A stretch of DNA of 64,000 nt, from contig NZ_MWQN01000001.1 in NCBI RefSeq assembly GCF_002024165.1, positions 5,828,001-5,892,000 of the forward strand. The letters run 5' to 3'. Positions 53,956 to 62,141 of the stretch are shown here, one piece after another (positions within the stretch are counted from its first letter, which is position 1; every line of letters starts with the position of its first letter). The stretch is from Embleya scabrispora. GTDB taxonomy: Bacteria > Actinomycetota > Actinomycetes > Streptomycetales > Streptomycetaceae. Position numbers and translations under genes: made by a program. Below the pieces are notes generated by a model. The model was not told the origin of the DNA, did not search any database, and saw only the letters and a list, made by a program, of their open reading frames with translations.

Positions 53956-54189
53956 GTTGGTCGTGCTCCTGGGGGGTGGGGGACGGGTCGGGTCCGGCCG
54001 ACCGGGGGTGTCGGCGAGGAGAGGGCGGTGTGGGCCGGGATGCCGGCCCACGGCCGGGCGGGCCGCGTCGGGGTGTCGGCGCACGCCGGACGGGTGGCCG
54101 CCGGCGTGTCCCGGCTCCCGCGTGGTGAGGCTCGGCGGGAGGCCGCGGACACGCCCCTGGGCCGCCCGTCCGGCGTGCGGGGACGCGGG

Positions 54190-55314
54190 TCACGCGTCGA
54201 TGGAGACGCCGCTCGGCTTGTCGGTGTCGGCGGGCTCGGTGAGGTCGTCGTGTGTGGGGGGCGGGGCCTGCGCCGGGACCTGCGCCCGCGTCGTGGGGGG
54301 CGGCGCGGCCGGAGTCGGGTCGGAGTCGAGGTCCGGGTCGATCCCGACCGGGGCCGGGTGTACCGCGTCCTCCGTGGACCAGGGCGGCAGGCGCCACACC
54401 GTCGCGGCCACCGCGCGCGGCAGTGGGCGCGCGTCCACCCGCAGCGGCGTGCCGTGCACGAGCAGCGCGCCGTTCGGCGCGATCGCCAACAACCGGGCGT
54501 GGCCCCGGGGCCGGCCCGTGGTCAGCACCGACACGGGCGAGGCGGCGGGCAGTTCGGGGGTCTCGGCGCAGGCCACCACCTGCGGGTAGCGGCGGGTCGC
54601 GGCGACCGTCGTGGCGTGCGCGAACGCGTCCGCGGTGGTCGGGCCCGCGTAGCGCGGATGCACCCCGGCGGCGACGGTGACCGCGCCGGCCGGCAACCTG
54701 GCGTCGAGTTGGGCGGCCAGCGACTGTACGGTCGCCCGCGCGCCGCGCCGCTCGCCGGAGACCGCCAGCACGCGCGGTCCGGTCAGCAGGTCCAGGAAGA
54801 CCACCGCCTCGTGCCGGGTGCCGATCGCGACCAGCAGCGGCGCGGGCCCGGATCCGGGCTCCAGGTCGGCGCGGGCGATCCACCACAGGCGGGGGTCGAG
54901 TTCGTCCACCGCCCACGGCTCGGCGGGCACGGGCAGGTCCGCACCGCAGCCGACCCACACCCCCACCACGTCGCGCTCGACCACGACGGCGTACGGGCGG
55001 GCGCTCGCGCTCACCTCGGCCGCCAGCATCGCCGCGTGCTCCGCGTCCGTCCAGGTGCCGGGCGCGCGCAGCGTGCGGACCAGGAGCCGGCGGCGCCGGC
55101 GGAACCGCACGAGCGCGGCGATCGGCTCGGCGAACGCGGCCACGGTGAGCGCGATCTCGCGGCGCAGCCGACGCCGGACGAAGCGCCAGCCGCCGCGCCG
55201 CATGGCGGCCCAGTGGGCCAGGGCGAACACGAGGACCAGGATCCCCGTCCAGCCGAGCAGGGTCATCACATCGTGTCCGGCGACCCGCATGGCGAGGTCC
55301 TCGGAGCCGGTCAT
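54190..55314 (-). CDS. Type VII-associated membrane protein, unrecognised family
   Basis: 374-residue protein. One N-terminal membrane helix (VMTLLGWTGILVLVFALAHWAAM, about 15-37), an Arg-rich cytoplasmic stretch, a mixed alpha/beta domain (about 75-310) without recognisable catalytic motifs, and a Pro/Thr/Asp-rich tail. ATG overlaps the ECF sigma stop by 4 nt (ATGA), and the EccC gene begins 234 nt downstream on the same strand. It may be an ESX membrane component, or the partner or anti-sigma for the sigma factor; neither can be shown from sequence. Confidence 0.78.
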   Translation of the reverse strand: MTGSEDLAMRVAGHDVMTLLGWTGILVLVFALAHWAAMRRGGWRFVRRRLRREIALTVAAFAEPIAALVRFRRRRRLLVRTLRAPGTWTDAEHAAMLAAEVSASARPYAVVVERDVVGVWVGCGADLPVPAEPWAVDELDPRLWWIARADLEPGSGPAPLLVAIGTRHEAVVFLDLLTGPRVLAVSGERRGARATVQSLAAQLDARLPAGAVTVAAGVHPRYAGPTTADAFAHATTVAATRRYPQVVACAETPELPAASPVSVLTTGRPRGHARLLAIAPNGALLVHGTPLRVDARPLPRAVAATVWRLPPWSTEDAVHPAPVGIDPDLDSDPTPAAPPPTTRAQVPAQAPPPTHDDLTEPADTDKPSGVSIDA

Positions 55315-55838
55315 CCGCTCTCCTCGATCGCGGCCGGCTCGCGCCGGATCGCCGCGATCCCGTGGTAGGTACGGGACTTGACCGTCCCGTGCGGTATCCC
55401 CAGGGCGCGCGCGACGTCGGCGCCGCTGCGGTCGAGCAGGTGTACGTGCGCGACCGCCTCCCGGTGCGGCGGCGCCAGTTGGCGCAACGCCCCCACCAGC
55501 ACACAACGATCGACCACCGAGACCGCCGGATCGGGCACCGTGGGCAGCCCGGTGAACTCGCTCGGATCGATGCCCACCGGCAGTGAACGATTGCGCCGCC
55601 GGGCGTCCACGGCCAGATTCCGGGCCACCCGGAAGAGCCACATGCGGATCGGGCGACCGTCCCAGTCCAGGCGGTCCGCGGCCTCCCAGGCCCGTAACAG
55701 CGTTTCCTGGACGACGTCTTCGACCGTGTGCAGATCCGCCCCCAGGATCCCGCTCACGTATCTGCGCAACGGCGTGCTCTCCGCCATCAGCAGGTCGATC
55801 CGCCGCTCGCGCTCGTAGGTCTCCCGGCCAGGCGACAC
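55311..55838 (-). CDS. ECF (extracytoplasmic function) RNA polymerase sigma factor
   Basis: 175-residue group 4 sigma factor. Region 2: TPLRRYVSGILGADLHTVEDVVQETLLRAWEAADRL, then IRMWLFRVARNLAVDARRR. Region 4: ALRQLAPPHREAVAHVHLLDRSGADVARALGIPHGTVKSRTYHGI. The GTG at 55838 is chosen since GAGGAG lies 9 nt upstream; an in-frame GTG at 55892 has no ribosome site. No ZAS-type anti-sigma follows; the next gene (4-nt overlap) is the type VII-associated membrane protein. It may therefore activate the secretion island. Confidence 0.9.
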   Translation of the reverse strand: MSPGRETYERERRIDLLMAESTPLRRYVSGILGADLHTVEDVVQETLLRAWEAADRLDWDGRPIRMWLFRVARNLAVDARRRNRSLPVGIDPSEFTGLPTVPDPAVSVVDRCVLVGALRQLAPPHREAVAHVHLLDRSGADVARALGIPHGTVKSRTYHGIAAIRREPAAIEESG

Positions 55839-55977
55839 GAAACTGGGCTCCTCGGAGGCTCGGCCGGCGTCCGTTCCGCCGGTCAAGATCACGATATGGA
55901 GCGGGAATTCCCCCCGGCGGACCGGGAAATGAACAGCGGGCGATCTTCTGGCAGCCCCTCGGTGTCCCGGGTCGGTG

Positions 55978-56403
55978 CTATCCGAATTCCGGACGGTTCG
56001 GGGGCATTTGCGCGGCGTCGTAGCGCTCGCGGGCCCGGTCGACTTCGGGGATGTGCTCCTCCGCCCAGGTCTTGACCGCCTGCATGAGCGGCAGCAGGCT
56101 CGCGCCGAGCGGGGTCAGCGCGTAGTCGACGCGGACCGGCACGGACGGGGTGACGGTGCGCTCGACCAGTCCGTCGCGCTCCAGGTTGCGCAGGGTCTGG
56201 GTGAGCATCTTCTGGCTGACCCCGGCCACCCGCCGGGACAGGTCGCTGTAGCGCCGCGGGCCGTCGGCGAGCGCGTTGACGAGCAGGCTCACCCACTTGT
56301 CGCTGATCCCGTCCAGGAGCCGGCGGGCCGGGCAACTCGCCATGTACGCGTCGAACTCCGTACGGGCCTCGGCGCGGCGTTCGGCGGCGGTGCGGGTGGC
56401 CAT
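55978..56403 (-). CDS. HxlR-family transcriptional regulator
   Basis: 141-residue winged-helix regulator with the conserved N-terminal Cys (Cys24 in YMASCPARRLLDGISDKW), GPRRYSDLSRRVAGVSQKMLTQTLRNLERDGLVERTV and YALTPLGASLLPLM. HxlR/YodB proteins sense electrophiles or quinones through this Cys. AAGGAG before the ATG. Divergent from a quinone-oxidoreductase-like gene across 130 nt, its likely target. Confidence 0.93.
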   Translation of the reverse strand: MATRTAAERRAEARTEFDAYMASCPARRLLDGISDKWVSLLVNALADGPRRYSDLSRRVAGVSQKMLTQTLRNLERDGLVERTVTPSVPVRVDYALTPLGASLLPLMQAVKTWAEEHIPEVDRARERYDAAQMPPNRPEFG

Positions 56404-56440
56404 GGCTCTCCTTCGGGTGGGATACGCACTTCGGGGTGTG

Positions 56441-56459
56441 TACTTCCTTCCGGAGAGTA
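56441..56459. promoter_or_regulatory. Candidate HxlR operator
   Basis: Imperfect dyad with arms TACTTCC and GGAGAGTA (TACT...AGTA outer arms) centred in the divergent promoter region; HxlR/YodB sites often have TACT/AGTA ends. Confidence 0.42.
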
Positions 56460-56533
56460 GCTCTTCGTAGGTTGGCGGTCGAGGGGGCCGGGAGTTCGGC
56501 CCGTGGTCGCGGAGAGTGTGGGAGTGGTGGGTC

Positions 56534-57463
56534 ATGCGTGCGGTGGTCGCCCGGGCCGGTGCGTCGGTGGTCGAGGTCGTGGACGGGCCGGTATGCGAGC
56601 CGGGGCCCGGTCGGGTGCGGATCCGGGTCGCGGCGGCGACGGTGAATCCGGTGGACGTGATGGTGGTGGACGGCGCGCCGGTGCGGTTCGGCCTGGTGCG
56701 CGAGCGTGCGGTGTTCGGGCTCGGGTGGGACGTCGCGGGCGAGGTGGACGCGGTCGGGGCGGGCGTGTCCGGGTTCGCGGTCGGCGACGCGGTGCTCGGG
56801 TTGCGCGACCGGTTGGACGTACGGACCGGCGCGCTGGCCGAGTTCGTGGTGCTGGACGCCGACGCGGTGGCGCCGCGGCCGGTCGACCTGGACCCGGTGG
56901 CGGCGGCGACGATCCCGCTGAACGGCTCGACCGCGCGGCAGGGGCTCGACCTGCTCGGCTCGGCGGCGGGGGACACCCTGCTGGTGACCGGGGCGGCGGG
57001 TGGGGTCGGCGCGTTCGCGGTCGAACTGGCGGCGGCGCGCGGGGTACGGGTGGTCGCGGTCGCGGGGGCCGCCGACGAGGCGTCGGTGCGCGACCTCGGC
57101 GCGAGGTGGTTCGTCCCGCGCGGCGCCGATCTGGCGGACCGGATTCGGGCGCTGCTGCCCGGTGGGGTGGACGCCGCGCTCGACGCGGCGATGCTCGGCC
57201 CGGACGCGCTGGACGCGGTGCGCGGCGGCGGGGCGTTCGTGGCGGTCAACGCGGGCGCGGCGCCGCCCGGGCTGCGCGGGATCCGGGTGCACCAGGTGTG
57301 GGTCCGCGCGGACGCCGCACAGTTGGCCGAACTCGCGACGGCGGCCGGAAAGGGCGAGTTGACGCTGCGCGTGGCCCGAACCTTCCCCTTCGCGGAGGCC
57401 GCCCGCGCCTTCGCCACGGTGGCGGAGGGCGGCCTCCGAGGACGGGTGGTCCTGGTGCCGTAG
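56534..57463 (+). CDS. Zinc-free MDR-family NADPH:quinone oxidoreductase-like protein
   Basis: 309-residue medium-chain dehydrogenase/reductase. GroES-like N-terminus (GRVRIRVAAATVNPVDVMVVDG, GLGWDVAGEVDAVGAGVSGFAVGDAVLG), cofactor motif LLVTGAAGGVGAFAVELAAARG at about 140-161, and a C-terminal FPFAEAARAFATVAEGGLRGRVVLVP. The zinc ligands of alcohol dehydrogenases are absent, so quinone or enone reduction is likely. This matches control by the divergent HxlR regulator. ATG at 56534 with GAGTGGTGGG upstream. Confidence 0.9.
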   Translation: MRAVVARAGASVVEVVDGPVCEPGPGRVRIRVAAATVNPVDVMVVDGAPVRFGLVRERAVFGLGWDVAGEVDAVGAGVSGFAVGDAVLGLRDRLDVRTGALAEFVVLDADAVAPRPVDLDPVAAATIPLNGSTARQGLDLLGSAAGDTLLVTGAAGGVGAFAVELAAARGVRVVAVAGAADEASVRDLGARWFVPRGADLADRIRALLPGGVDAALDAAMLGPDALDAVRGGGAFVAVNAGAAPPGLRGIRVHQVWVRADAAQLAELATAAGKGELTLRVARTFPFAEAARAFATVAEGGLRGRVVLVP

Positions 57464-57590
57464 GCCCGGACGACGCGGCTTCGGCGCCGGCCGCGGGGTT
57501 GGGCACGGAACGGGGCGTGGTTCGGGTGGGGCGCCTGCGTGTCGGGCTCGGTTACCGGGTTGGCACGGCACCGGGCGAGGTGCGGGCGAG

Positions 57591-57830
57591 GTGTCTGCGC
57601 GTCGGGCCCGGGCTTGGGCTTGGGTGCGGCGCCGGGTGCGGGTCGGGCGAGGTGTCCGCGTCGGGCCCGGGTTCGGGCTTGGGCGCGGCACCGGGTGCGG
57701 GTCGGGCGAGGTGTCTGCGCGTCGGGCCCGGGTTCGGGCTTGGGTGCGGCGCCGGGCGCTGGTCGGGCGAGGTGCGGGCGCGTCGCGCCCGACTGCCGGG
57801 TCGGGCACGGAATGGGGTGTGAGCCGGGCA
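57591..57830. repeat. GC-rich minisatellite, ~60-bp units
   Basis: Three head-to-tail units at 57591-57651, 57652-57710 and 57711-57771 (61, 59 and 61 nt), each starting GTGTC[TC]GCG and ending GGTCGGGCGAG, then a decayed fourth. Unit lengths are not all multiples of three, so it is noncoding. It fills much of the about 500-nt gap (57464-57960) between convergent genes; no gene is seen there. Confidence 0.85.
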
Positions 57831-57960
57831 AGGTGCCGCCCCCGAGTGAGATGCCTGCCCTGGCGAGGTGCCCGGCTCGGGCGAGGTGCCCGGCCCCCGC
57901 GTGGAGTGATTGGGCGTCCCGGGTGGACGGGCGGGCTGCCCCGGCCGGGGCGCCCGGGGT

Positions 57961-58779
57961 CTACGAGGTACGGGCGGGCGGCGGCTTGGTTGCGTGTACC
58001 TGCTCCTCCCACGGCTGTCGGGGCGGCCCGGGGTGGATCGCCTCCTCGATCTCCAGGAGCGATTCGCTGTGCCATTCGCGCTCGAACGCCTCGGCCCCGC
58101 CGCGCACCCCGAACAGCCGCTTGGCGACGATGATGTAGACCACCGCGAGGATGTTCAGCACCAGCGTGCAGACCTTGAACCAGCTCACGTGCTCGCGCAT
58201 CTCGTAGCCCTCCAGCGGCAGGAACGCCGCCGTGGCGACCACCGTGAGGTATTCCGCCCAGCGCTTGAGGTACCACAACCCGACCGCCTCGACGATCTCG
58301 ATGACCGCGTAGACGACCATCCCGATCGCCACCCAGATCAGGGTCGAGCGTTTGTAGTCGAACGTCTTGCGGATCGTGTCGACGATCGGCGAGTGGTCCA
58401 GGTCGTAGTGGAAGTGCTCGGCCACGGGCCGGAACGCGGTCAGGTCGTCCTCGAACAACCGGCGCACCGAGTCCTGCGAGTTGCTGAACCGCCAGACCGC
58501 GTAGGCCGCGAGCAGGATCAGTACGCCGCGCGCGGCCCGCTCGACGGACAGGAAGCGCAGGATCAACACGTCGCGCAGCGCCCGGCCGCGCATCACCACC
58601 GGCGCGTCGCCGGCGGGACCGCGGCCCTTGACCTCGCCGAGCACGTAGTCGCCGCAGCGCAGGCAACGCCACGCCTCGCCGACCGGCGTGGTCGCGTGCA
58701 GCCGGGCACGCAGCGCCGGTTCGTCGGGGGCGTACGTCTCATGGCCGCGCCGTGCGCAGGCCCGTCGATTCCAGTCCAC
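57961..58779 (-). CDS. DUF2127 integral membrane protein
   Basis: 272-residue membrane protein with four hydrophobic helices (LILRFLSVERAARGVLILLAAYAVW, TLIWVAIGMVVYAVIEIVEAVGLWYL, YLTVVATAAFLPLEGYEM, FKVCTLVLNILAVVYIIVAKRLFG), the pattern of DUF2127. The N-terminus carries a cysteine/histidine group (CARRGHE and WRCLRCGDY) that could bind zinc, a decoration seen in actinobacterial members. Function unknown. Transcribed toward the minisatellite. Confidence 0.85.
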   Translation of the reverse strand: MDWNRRACARRGHETYAPDEPALRARLHATTPVGEAWRCLRCGDYVLGEVKGRGPAGDAPVVMRGRALRDVLILRFLSVERAARGVLILLAAYAVWRFSNSQDSVRRLFEDDLTAFRPVAEHFHYDLDHSPIVDTIRKTFDYKRSTLIWVAIGMVVYAVIEIVEAVGLWYLKRWAEYLTVVATAAFLPLEGYEMREHVSWFKVCTLVLNILAVVYIIVAKRLFGVRGGAEAFEREWHSESLLEIEEAIHPGPPRQPWEEQVHATKPPPARTS

Positions 58780-58881
58780 GCGGTGAAGTTACGGTCTTGC
58801 GGACCGGCCACGTTCACGATTCGACCGGGTTCGTACCAAGGATTGGTCATCGAAGCGTGAAATGAGGTTGTCCGTTCCGGA

Positions 58882-59499
58882 TCAGGGCGCGCCGTTCCCG
58901 GCGAGAACGTGGTCCAGGCTCGCCGCCCACTGCCGTACGACCGCCCGCCGACGCTCGTCGTAATCGATGACCAGGGCGCTGATGCCGAGCCCGCGGGCCA
59001 CGTCGAGGGCGGCCTCCACGGCCGCGGACACCCCGGGCAGCGAGACGTCGGCGTCGAGCAGCTCGACGGCCATGTCGTATATCGCCGCGGTCAGTCGCAG
59101 ATCCAGCGGGATCACCCGCGCGCGCAGCACGGGATCGTTGACCGCCGCCGTCCACAGGTTGAGCGCGGCCCGGTACAGGGTGCCCCGGAACATCGACGCC
59201 AGTGCCTCGACCACCGCCTCGGTGTGCGCGGGGCCGGGCGGGATCCGGGCGCCGTCCAGGCGGGTACGGGCGACCAGGTCACCGGCGATGTGGTCGATCG
59301 CGGCGGTGAACAGGTCCTCGCGGGTGGGGAAATGATGCTGCACGGCGCCTCGTGAGACGCCCGCGCGCTCGGCGACCACGGTGACGGTGCCGCCGAGCCA
59401 GCCCAGCTCGGCCAGCACGTCGACGGCGGTGTCCAGGAGTCGGGCACGGGTGACTCGACTGCGGTGTTGACGTGGTTCGCGTACGGGTGCGCTGGTCAC
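58882..59499 (-). CDS. TetR-family transcriptional regulator
   Basis: 205-residue regulator. HTH SRVTRARLLDTAVDVLAELGWLGGTVTVVAERAGVSRGAVQHHFPTREDLFTAAI at about 15-66, then a TetR ligand domain with a C-terminal helix bundle. GTG at 59499 has no ribosome site; TAGGCT (59507-59512) lies 7 nt upstream, so the message is probably leaderless. A 17-bp palindrome fills the -35/-10 spacer exactly, a textbook autorepression site. Divergent from the thiolase operon and a possible regulator of it. Confidence 0.88.
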   Translation of the reverse strand: MTSAPVREPRQHRSRVTRARLLDTAVDVLAELGWLGGTVTVVAERAGVSRGAVQHHFPTREDLFTAAIDHIAGDLVARTRLDGARIPPGPAHTEAVVEALASMFRGTLYRAALNLWTAAVNDPVLRARVIPLDLRLTAAIYDMAVELLDADVSLPGVSAAVEAALDVARGLGISALVIDYDERRRAVVRQWAASLDHVLAGNGAP

Positions 59500-59512
59500 G
59501 TAGGTCAGCCTA

Positions 59513-59529
59513 ACCCCCGAAACGGGGGT
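59513..59529. promoter_or_regulatory. Palindromic operator ACCCCCG-AAA-CGGGGGT
   Basis: Perfect 7-bp arms with a 3-nt centre, directly upstream of the TAGGCT -10 box of the TetR gene ending at 58882; occupation would block its own promoter. Confidence 0.5.
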
Positions 59530-59603
59530 CGATGCCGGTTTTGTCGGTTGGAGTGCGCGGTACGGCGTAGTCCGCACGAAGGCGTCGCCGCCCGGGTCGA
59601 TGC

Positions 59604-59651
59604 TTGACAGGGTTTGCGCGGGCGGGTCGAATGTCTTTAGCGAACGTTCAG
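59604..59651 (+). promoter_or_regulatory. Promoter and operator of the thiolase-SDR operon
   Basis: TTGACA (59604-59609), 17-nt spacer, TCGAAT (59627-59632), start expected near 59639. From that point runs AGCGAACGTTCAG (59639-59651) with the 8-nt palindrome GAACGTTC at 59642-59649. A repressor binding there would sit on the transcript start. Confidence 0.5.
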
Positions 59652-59725
59652 TAACCTTGCCGGCAGGACCCTGCGGGAATCCGGGAGCGGCCGGTTTCAC
59701 CAGTCGTGAAGGAGACGCAACGCCA

Positions 59726-60907
59726 ATGACCACAGCCGTCGTCGTCGACGCCGTACGCACCGCCTCCGGCAAGGGCAAGCCCGGCGGCGCCCTGTCCGGC
59801 ACCCACCCCGTCGACCTGCTCGCGCACACGCTGCGGGCCCTGGTCGAGCGCAACGGTCTGGACCCGGCCCTGGTCGAGGACGTGATCGCGGGCTGCGTCA
59901 CCCAGGGCGGCGACCAGTCGCTGAACATCGCCCGCAACGCGGTCCTGGCCGCCGGATTCCCCGAGGGCGTCCCCGCCACCACGGTGGACCGGCAGTGCGG
60001 ATCCAGCCAGCAGGCCGCGCACTTCGCCGCGCAGGGCGTGATCGCCGGCGCGTACGACATCGTGATCGCGGCCGGTGTCGAGTCGATGAGCCGGGTGCCG
60101 ATGGGCCTGGCCTCGCACGGCGGCAACCCGTTCGGCGGTGGACTGCTCGCCGGGCGCTACCCCGAGGGTCTGATCCCGCAGGGCTACTCGGCCGAGTTGA
60201 TCTCCGCCCGGTGGAACCTGGACCGGGAGACGCTGGACCGGTTCTCCGCCCGCTCGCACCGCCTCGCCGCGCAGGCCGCCGCGGAGGGTGCGTTCGACCG
60301 CGAGATCGTGCCGATCACCGTGGCCGGCGGCGAGCACCGGGTGGACGAGACGGTACGTCCGAGCACCTCGGAGGAGGGACTGGCCGGTCTCAAGCCGGCG
60401 TTCGTGGACGAGGGCATGGCCGCGCGGTTCCCGGAGATCGACTGGCGGATCACCCCGGGCAACTCCTCGCCGCTGACCGACGGTGCGTCCGCCGCGCTGA
60501 TCATGAGCGAGGAACGGGCGAACGCGCTCGGCCTGACGCCGCGTGCCCGCTTCCACGCGTTCGCGGTCACCGGCGACGACCCGCTGCTGATGCTGATGGG
60601 CGTCGTTCCGGCCACCCGCAAGGTGCTGGAGCGGGCCGGCCTGGGGATCGACGACATCGACGCGTTCGAGGTCAACGAGGCGTTCGCGCCGGTGCCGTTG
60701 GCGTGGGCGGCGGAGGTGGGGGCCGACCCGGAGAAGGTGAACCGGCGCGGGGGCGCGATCGCGATCGGGCACCCGCTCGGCGCCTCCGGCGGGCGGCTGC
60801 TGAGCACGCTGCTGGGTGTGCTGGAGGCCACGGGTGGGCGGTACGGGTTGCAGACGATGTGCGAGGGCGGCGGGATGGCCAACGCGATGATCATCGAACG
60901 GCTCTGA
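59726..60907 (+). CDS. Acetyl-CoA acetyltransferase (thiolase)
   Basis: 393-residue thiolase. Acylation nucleophile Cys91 in VDRQCGSSQQAAH, with NEAFAPVPLAWA, the His of AIGHPLGASGGR and the second Cys in QTMCEGGGMANAMII all present. Catalyses CoA-dependent cleavage of a 3-ketoacyl-CoA, or the reverse condensation. ATG at 59726 with AAGGAG about 12 nt upstream; starts further upstream include the operator. Followed 61 nt later by an SDR of the 3-hydroxyacyl-CoA dehydrogenase type, giving the last two steps of beta-oxidation of some acid. Confidence 0.94.
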   Translation: MTTAVVVDAVRTASGKGKPGGALSGTHPVDLLAHTLRALVERNGLDPALVEDVIAGCVTQGGDQSLNIARNAVLAAGFPEGVPATTVDRQCGSSQQAAHFAAQGVIAGAYDIVIAAGVESMSRVPMGLASHGGNPFGGGLLAGRYPEGLIPQGYSAELISARWNLDRETLDRFSARSHRLAAQAAAEGAFDREIVPITVAGGEHRVDETVRPSTSEEGLAGLKPAFVDEGMAARFPEIDWRITPGNSSPLTDGASAALIMSEERANALGLTPRARFHAFAVTGDDPLLMLMGVVPATRKVLERAGLGIDDIDAFEVNEAFAPVPLAWAAEVGADPEKVNRRGGAIAIGHPLGASGGRLLSTLLGVLEATGGRYGLQTMCEGGGMANAMIIERL

Positions 60908-60968
60908 GGTCGGGTCGTTTTCGTCGGCCGGTTTTTGTCAGTGAGTAGCGAGTTACGGAGACATACGT

Positions 60969-61730
60969 ATGCGCATCGAAGGCACCACCGCCCTGATCAC
61001 CGGCGGCGCCTCGGGGCTCGGCCTGGCCACCGCCGAACTGCTCGTCGCGAAGGGCGCGTCGGTCGTGCTCCTCGACCTGCCCTCGTCACAGGGCAAGGAG
61101 GTGGCCGAACGGCTGGGCGAGCGGGCCCGGTTCGTCGCCGGCGACGTCACCCGTGAGGACGAGGTGCGGGCCGCGGTGGAGGCGGCCGACGCGGACGGCA
61201 CCCTGGCCGTCACGGTCAACTGCGCGGGCATCGCGAACGCGGCCCGCACCGTGGGCAAGAAGGGCGCCTTCCCGCTGGACGTGTTCGCCCGCGTGGTCAA
61301 CGTCAACCTGATCGGCACGTTCAATGTGCTGCGGTTGGCCGCGGAGCGGATGAGCACACACGAGCCGGTGGACGGCGAGCGCGGCGTGGTGGTCAACACG
61401 GCGTCGGTCGCCGCGTTCGACGGGCAGATCGGGCAGGCCGCCTACAGCGCGTCCAAGGGCGGCATCGCGGCGATGACGCTGCCGGTCGCGCGGGACCTGT
61501 CGGGGTTGGCGGTGCGGGTGATGACGATCGCGCCCGGGTTGTTCGAGACGCCGCTGCTCGGGTCGCTGCCGGAGGCCGCGCGGGAATCGCTGGGTGCGCA
61601 GGTGCCGCACCCGAGTCGGTTGGGGCGGCCGGCGGAGTATGCGGCGCTGGTCGCGCACATCGTGGAGAACCAGATGCTCAACGGGGAGGTCATCCGGCTG
61701 GACGGGGCGATCCGGATGGCCCCGCGGTGA
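60969..61730 (+). CDS. SDR, 3-hydroxyacyl-CoA dehydrogenase type (HSD17B10-like)
   Basis: 253-residue [22 protein letters not shown] at 8-26, [63 protein letters not shown] with the Ser-Tyr-Lys set, and [16 protein letters not shown]. The [15 protein letters not shown] segment is characteristic of type II 3-hydroxyacyl-CoA dehydrogenases. It would oxidise 3-hydroxyacyl-CoA to the substrate of the upstream thiolase. GGAG precedes the ATG. Confidence 0.93.
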   Translation: MRIEGTTALITGGASGLGLATAELLVAKGASVVLLDLPSSQGKEVAERLGERARFVAGDVTREDEVRAAVEAADADGTLAVTVNCAGIANAARTVGKKGAFPLDVFARVVNVNLIGTFNVLRLAAERMSTHEPVDGERGVVVNTASVAAFDGQIGQAAYSASKGGIAAMTLPVARDLSGLAVRVMTIAPGLFETPLLGSLPEAARESLGAQVPHPSRLGRPAEYAALVAHIVENQMLNGEVIRLDGAIRMAPR

Positions 61731-62141
61731 CCCTCGGCACCGGGCCGCGTAGGGCGTGGCCTGTGACCCGGGTGTTTTGGCCTCAAACGCCGGCCGGGCT
61801 GGAGGGGTTGGCGCCGCCGCCGAGTCGGCCGAGGCGCGGGCCCGATGGGCCTGCCGCGTCGCGTGGTGAGTCCGGGGTCGCTTGCCGTCCTCAGACGCCG
61901 GACGGGCTGGGTTTGGTGGCGTTGGCGGGGTGGTTGCGGTGTGGGGCTGGATGGGTTTGCCGCGTCGCGTGGTGAGTCCGGGGTCGCTTGCCGTCCTCGG
62001 ACGCCGGACGGGCTGGGTTTGGTGGCGTTGGCGGGGTGGTTGCGGTGCCGGGCCCGATGGGTCTGCCGCGTCGCGTGGTGAGCCTGGGGCCGCTTGTCGT
62101 CCTTGGACGCTGGACGGGCTGGGTTTGGTGGCCTGCCGTTC
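61731..62141. repeat. 106-bp tandem repeat downstream of the thiolase-SDR operon
   Basis: Units at 61859-61964 and 61965-62070 are 106 nt each and nearly identical; a third begins at 62071 and fades by about 62135. Each contains GACGCCGGACGGGCTGGG, and a variant (CTCAAACGCCGGCCGGGCTG) sits at 61782-61801. Sequences like CAAACGCCGGACGGGCTG are common intergenic elements in Streptomyces genomes. Period not divisible by three, no ribosome site: noncoding. Confidence 0.85.

Noticed and set aside
54190-55314. EccB, EccD or EccE identity for the 374-residue membrane protein
   Set aside because: It has one membrane helix rather than the 11 of EccD, lacks the repeat fold and Cys pair of EccB, and shows no clear EccE pattern; left unrecognised.
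49729-55368. An 1879-codon frame on the plus strand opposite eccC
   Set aside because: Composition is Arg/Gly/His-rich with no motif, and it runs antisense through three well-supported genes.
57591-57830. Possible CRISPR array
   Set aside because: The repeats are directly adjacent with no unique spacers, and no cas gene is in the window.
57503-58138. Gly/Arg-rich frames across the 60-bp minisatellite
   Set aside because: They are by-products of the tandem repeat; units of 59 and 61 nt break the frame and no start signal is present.
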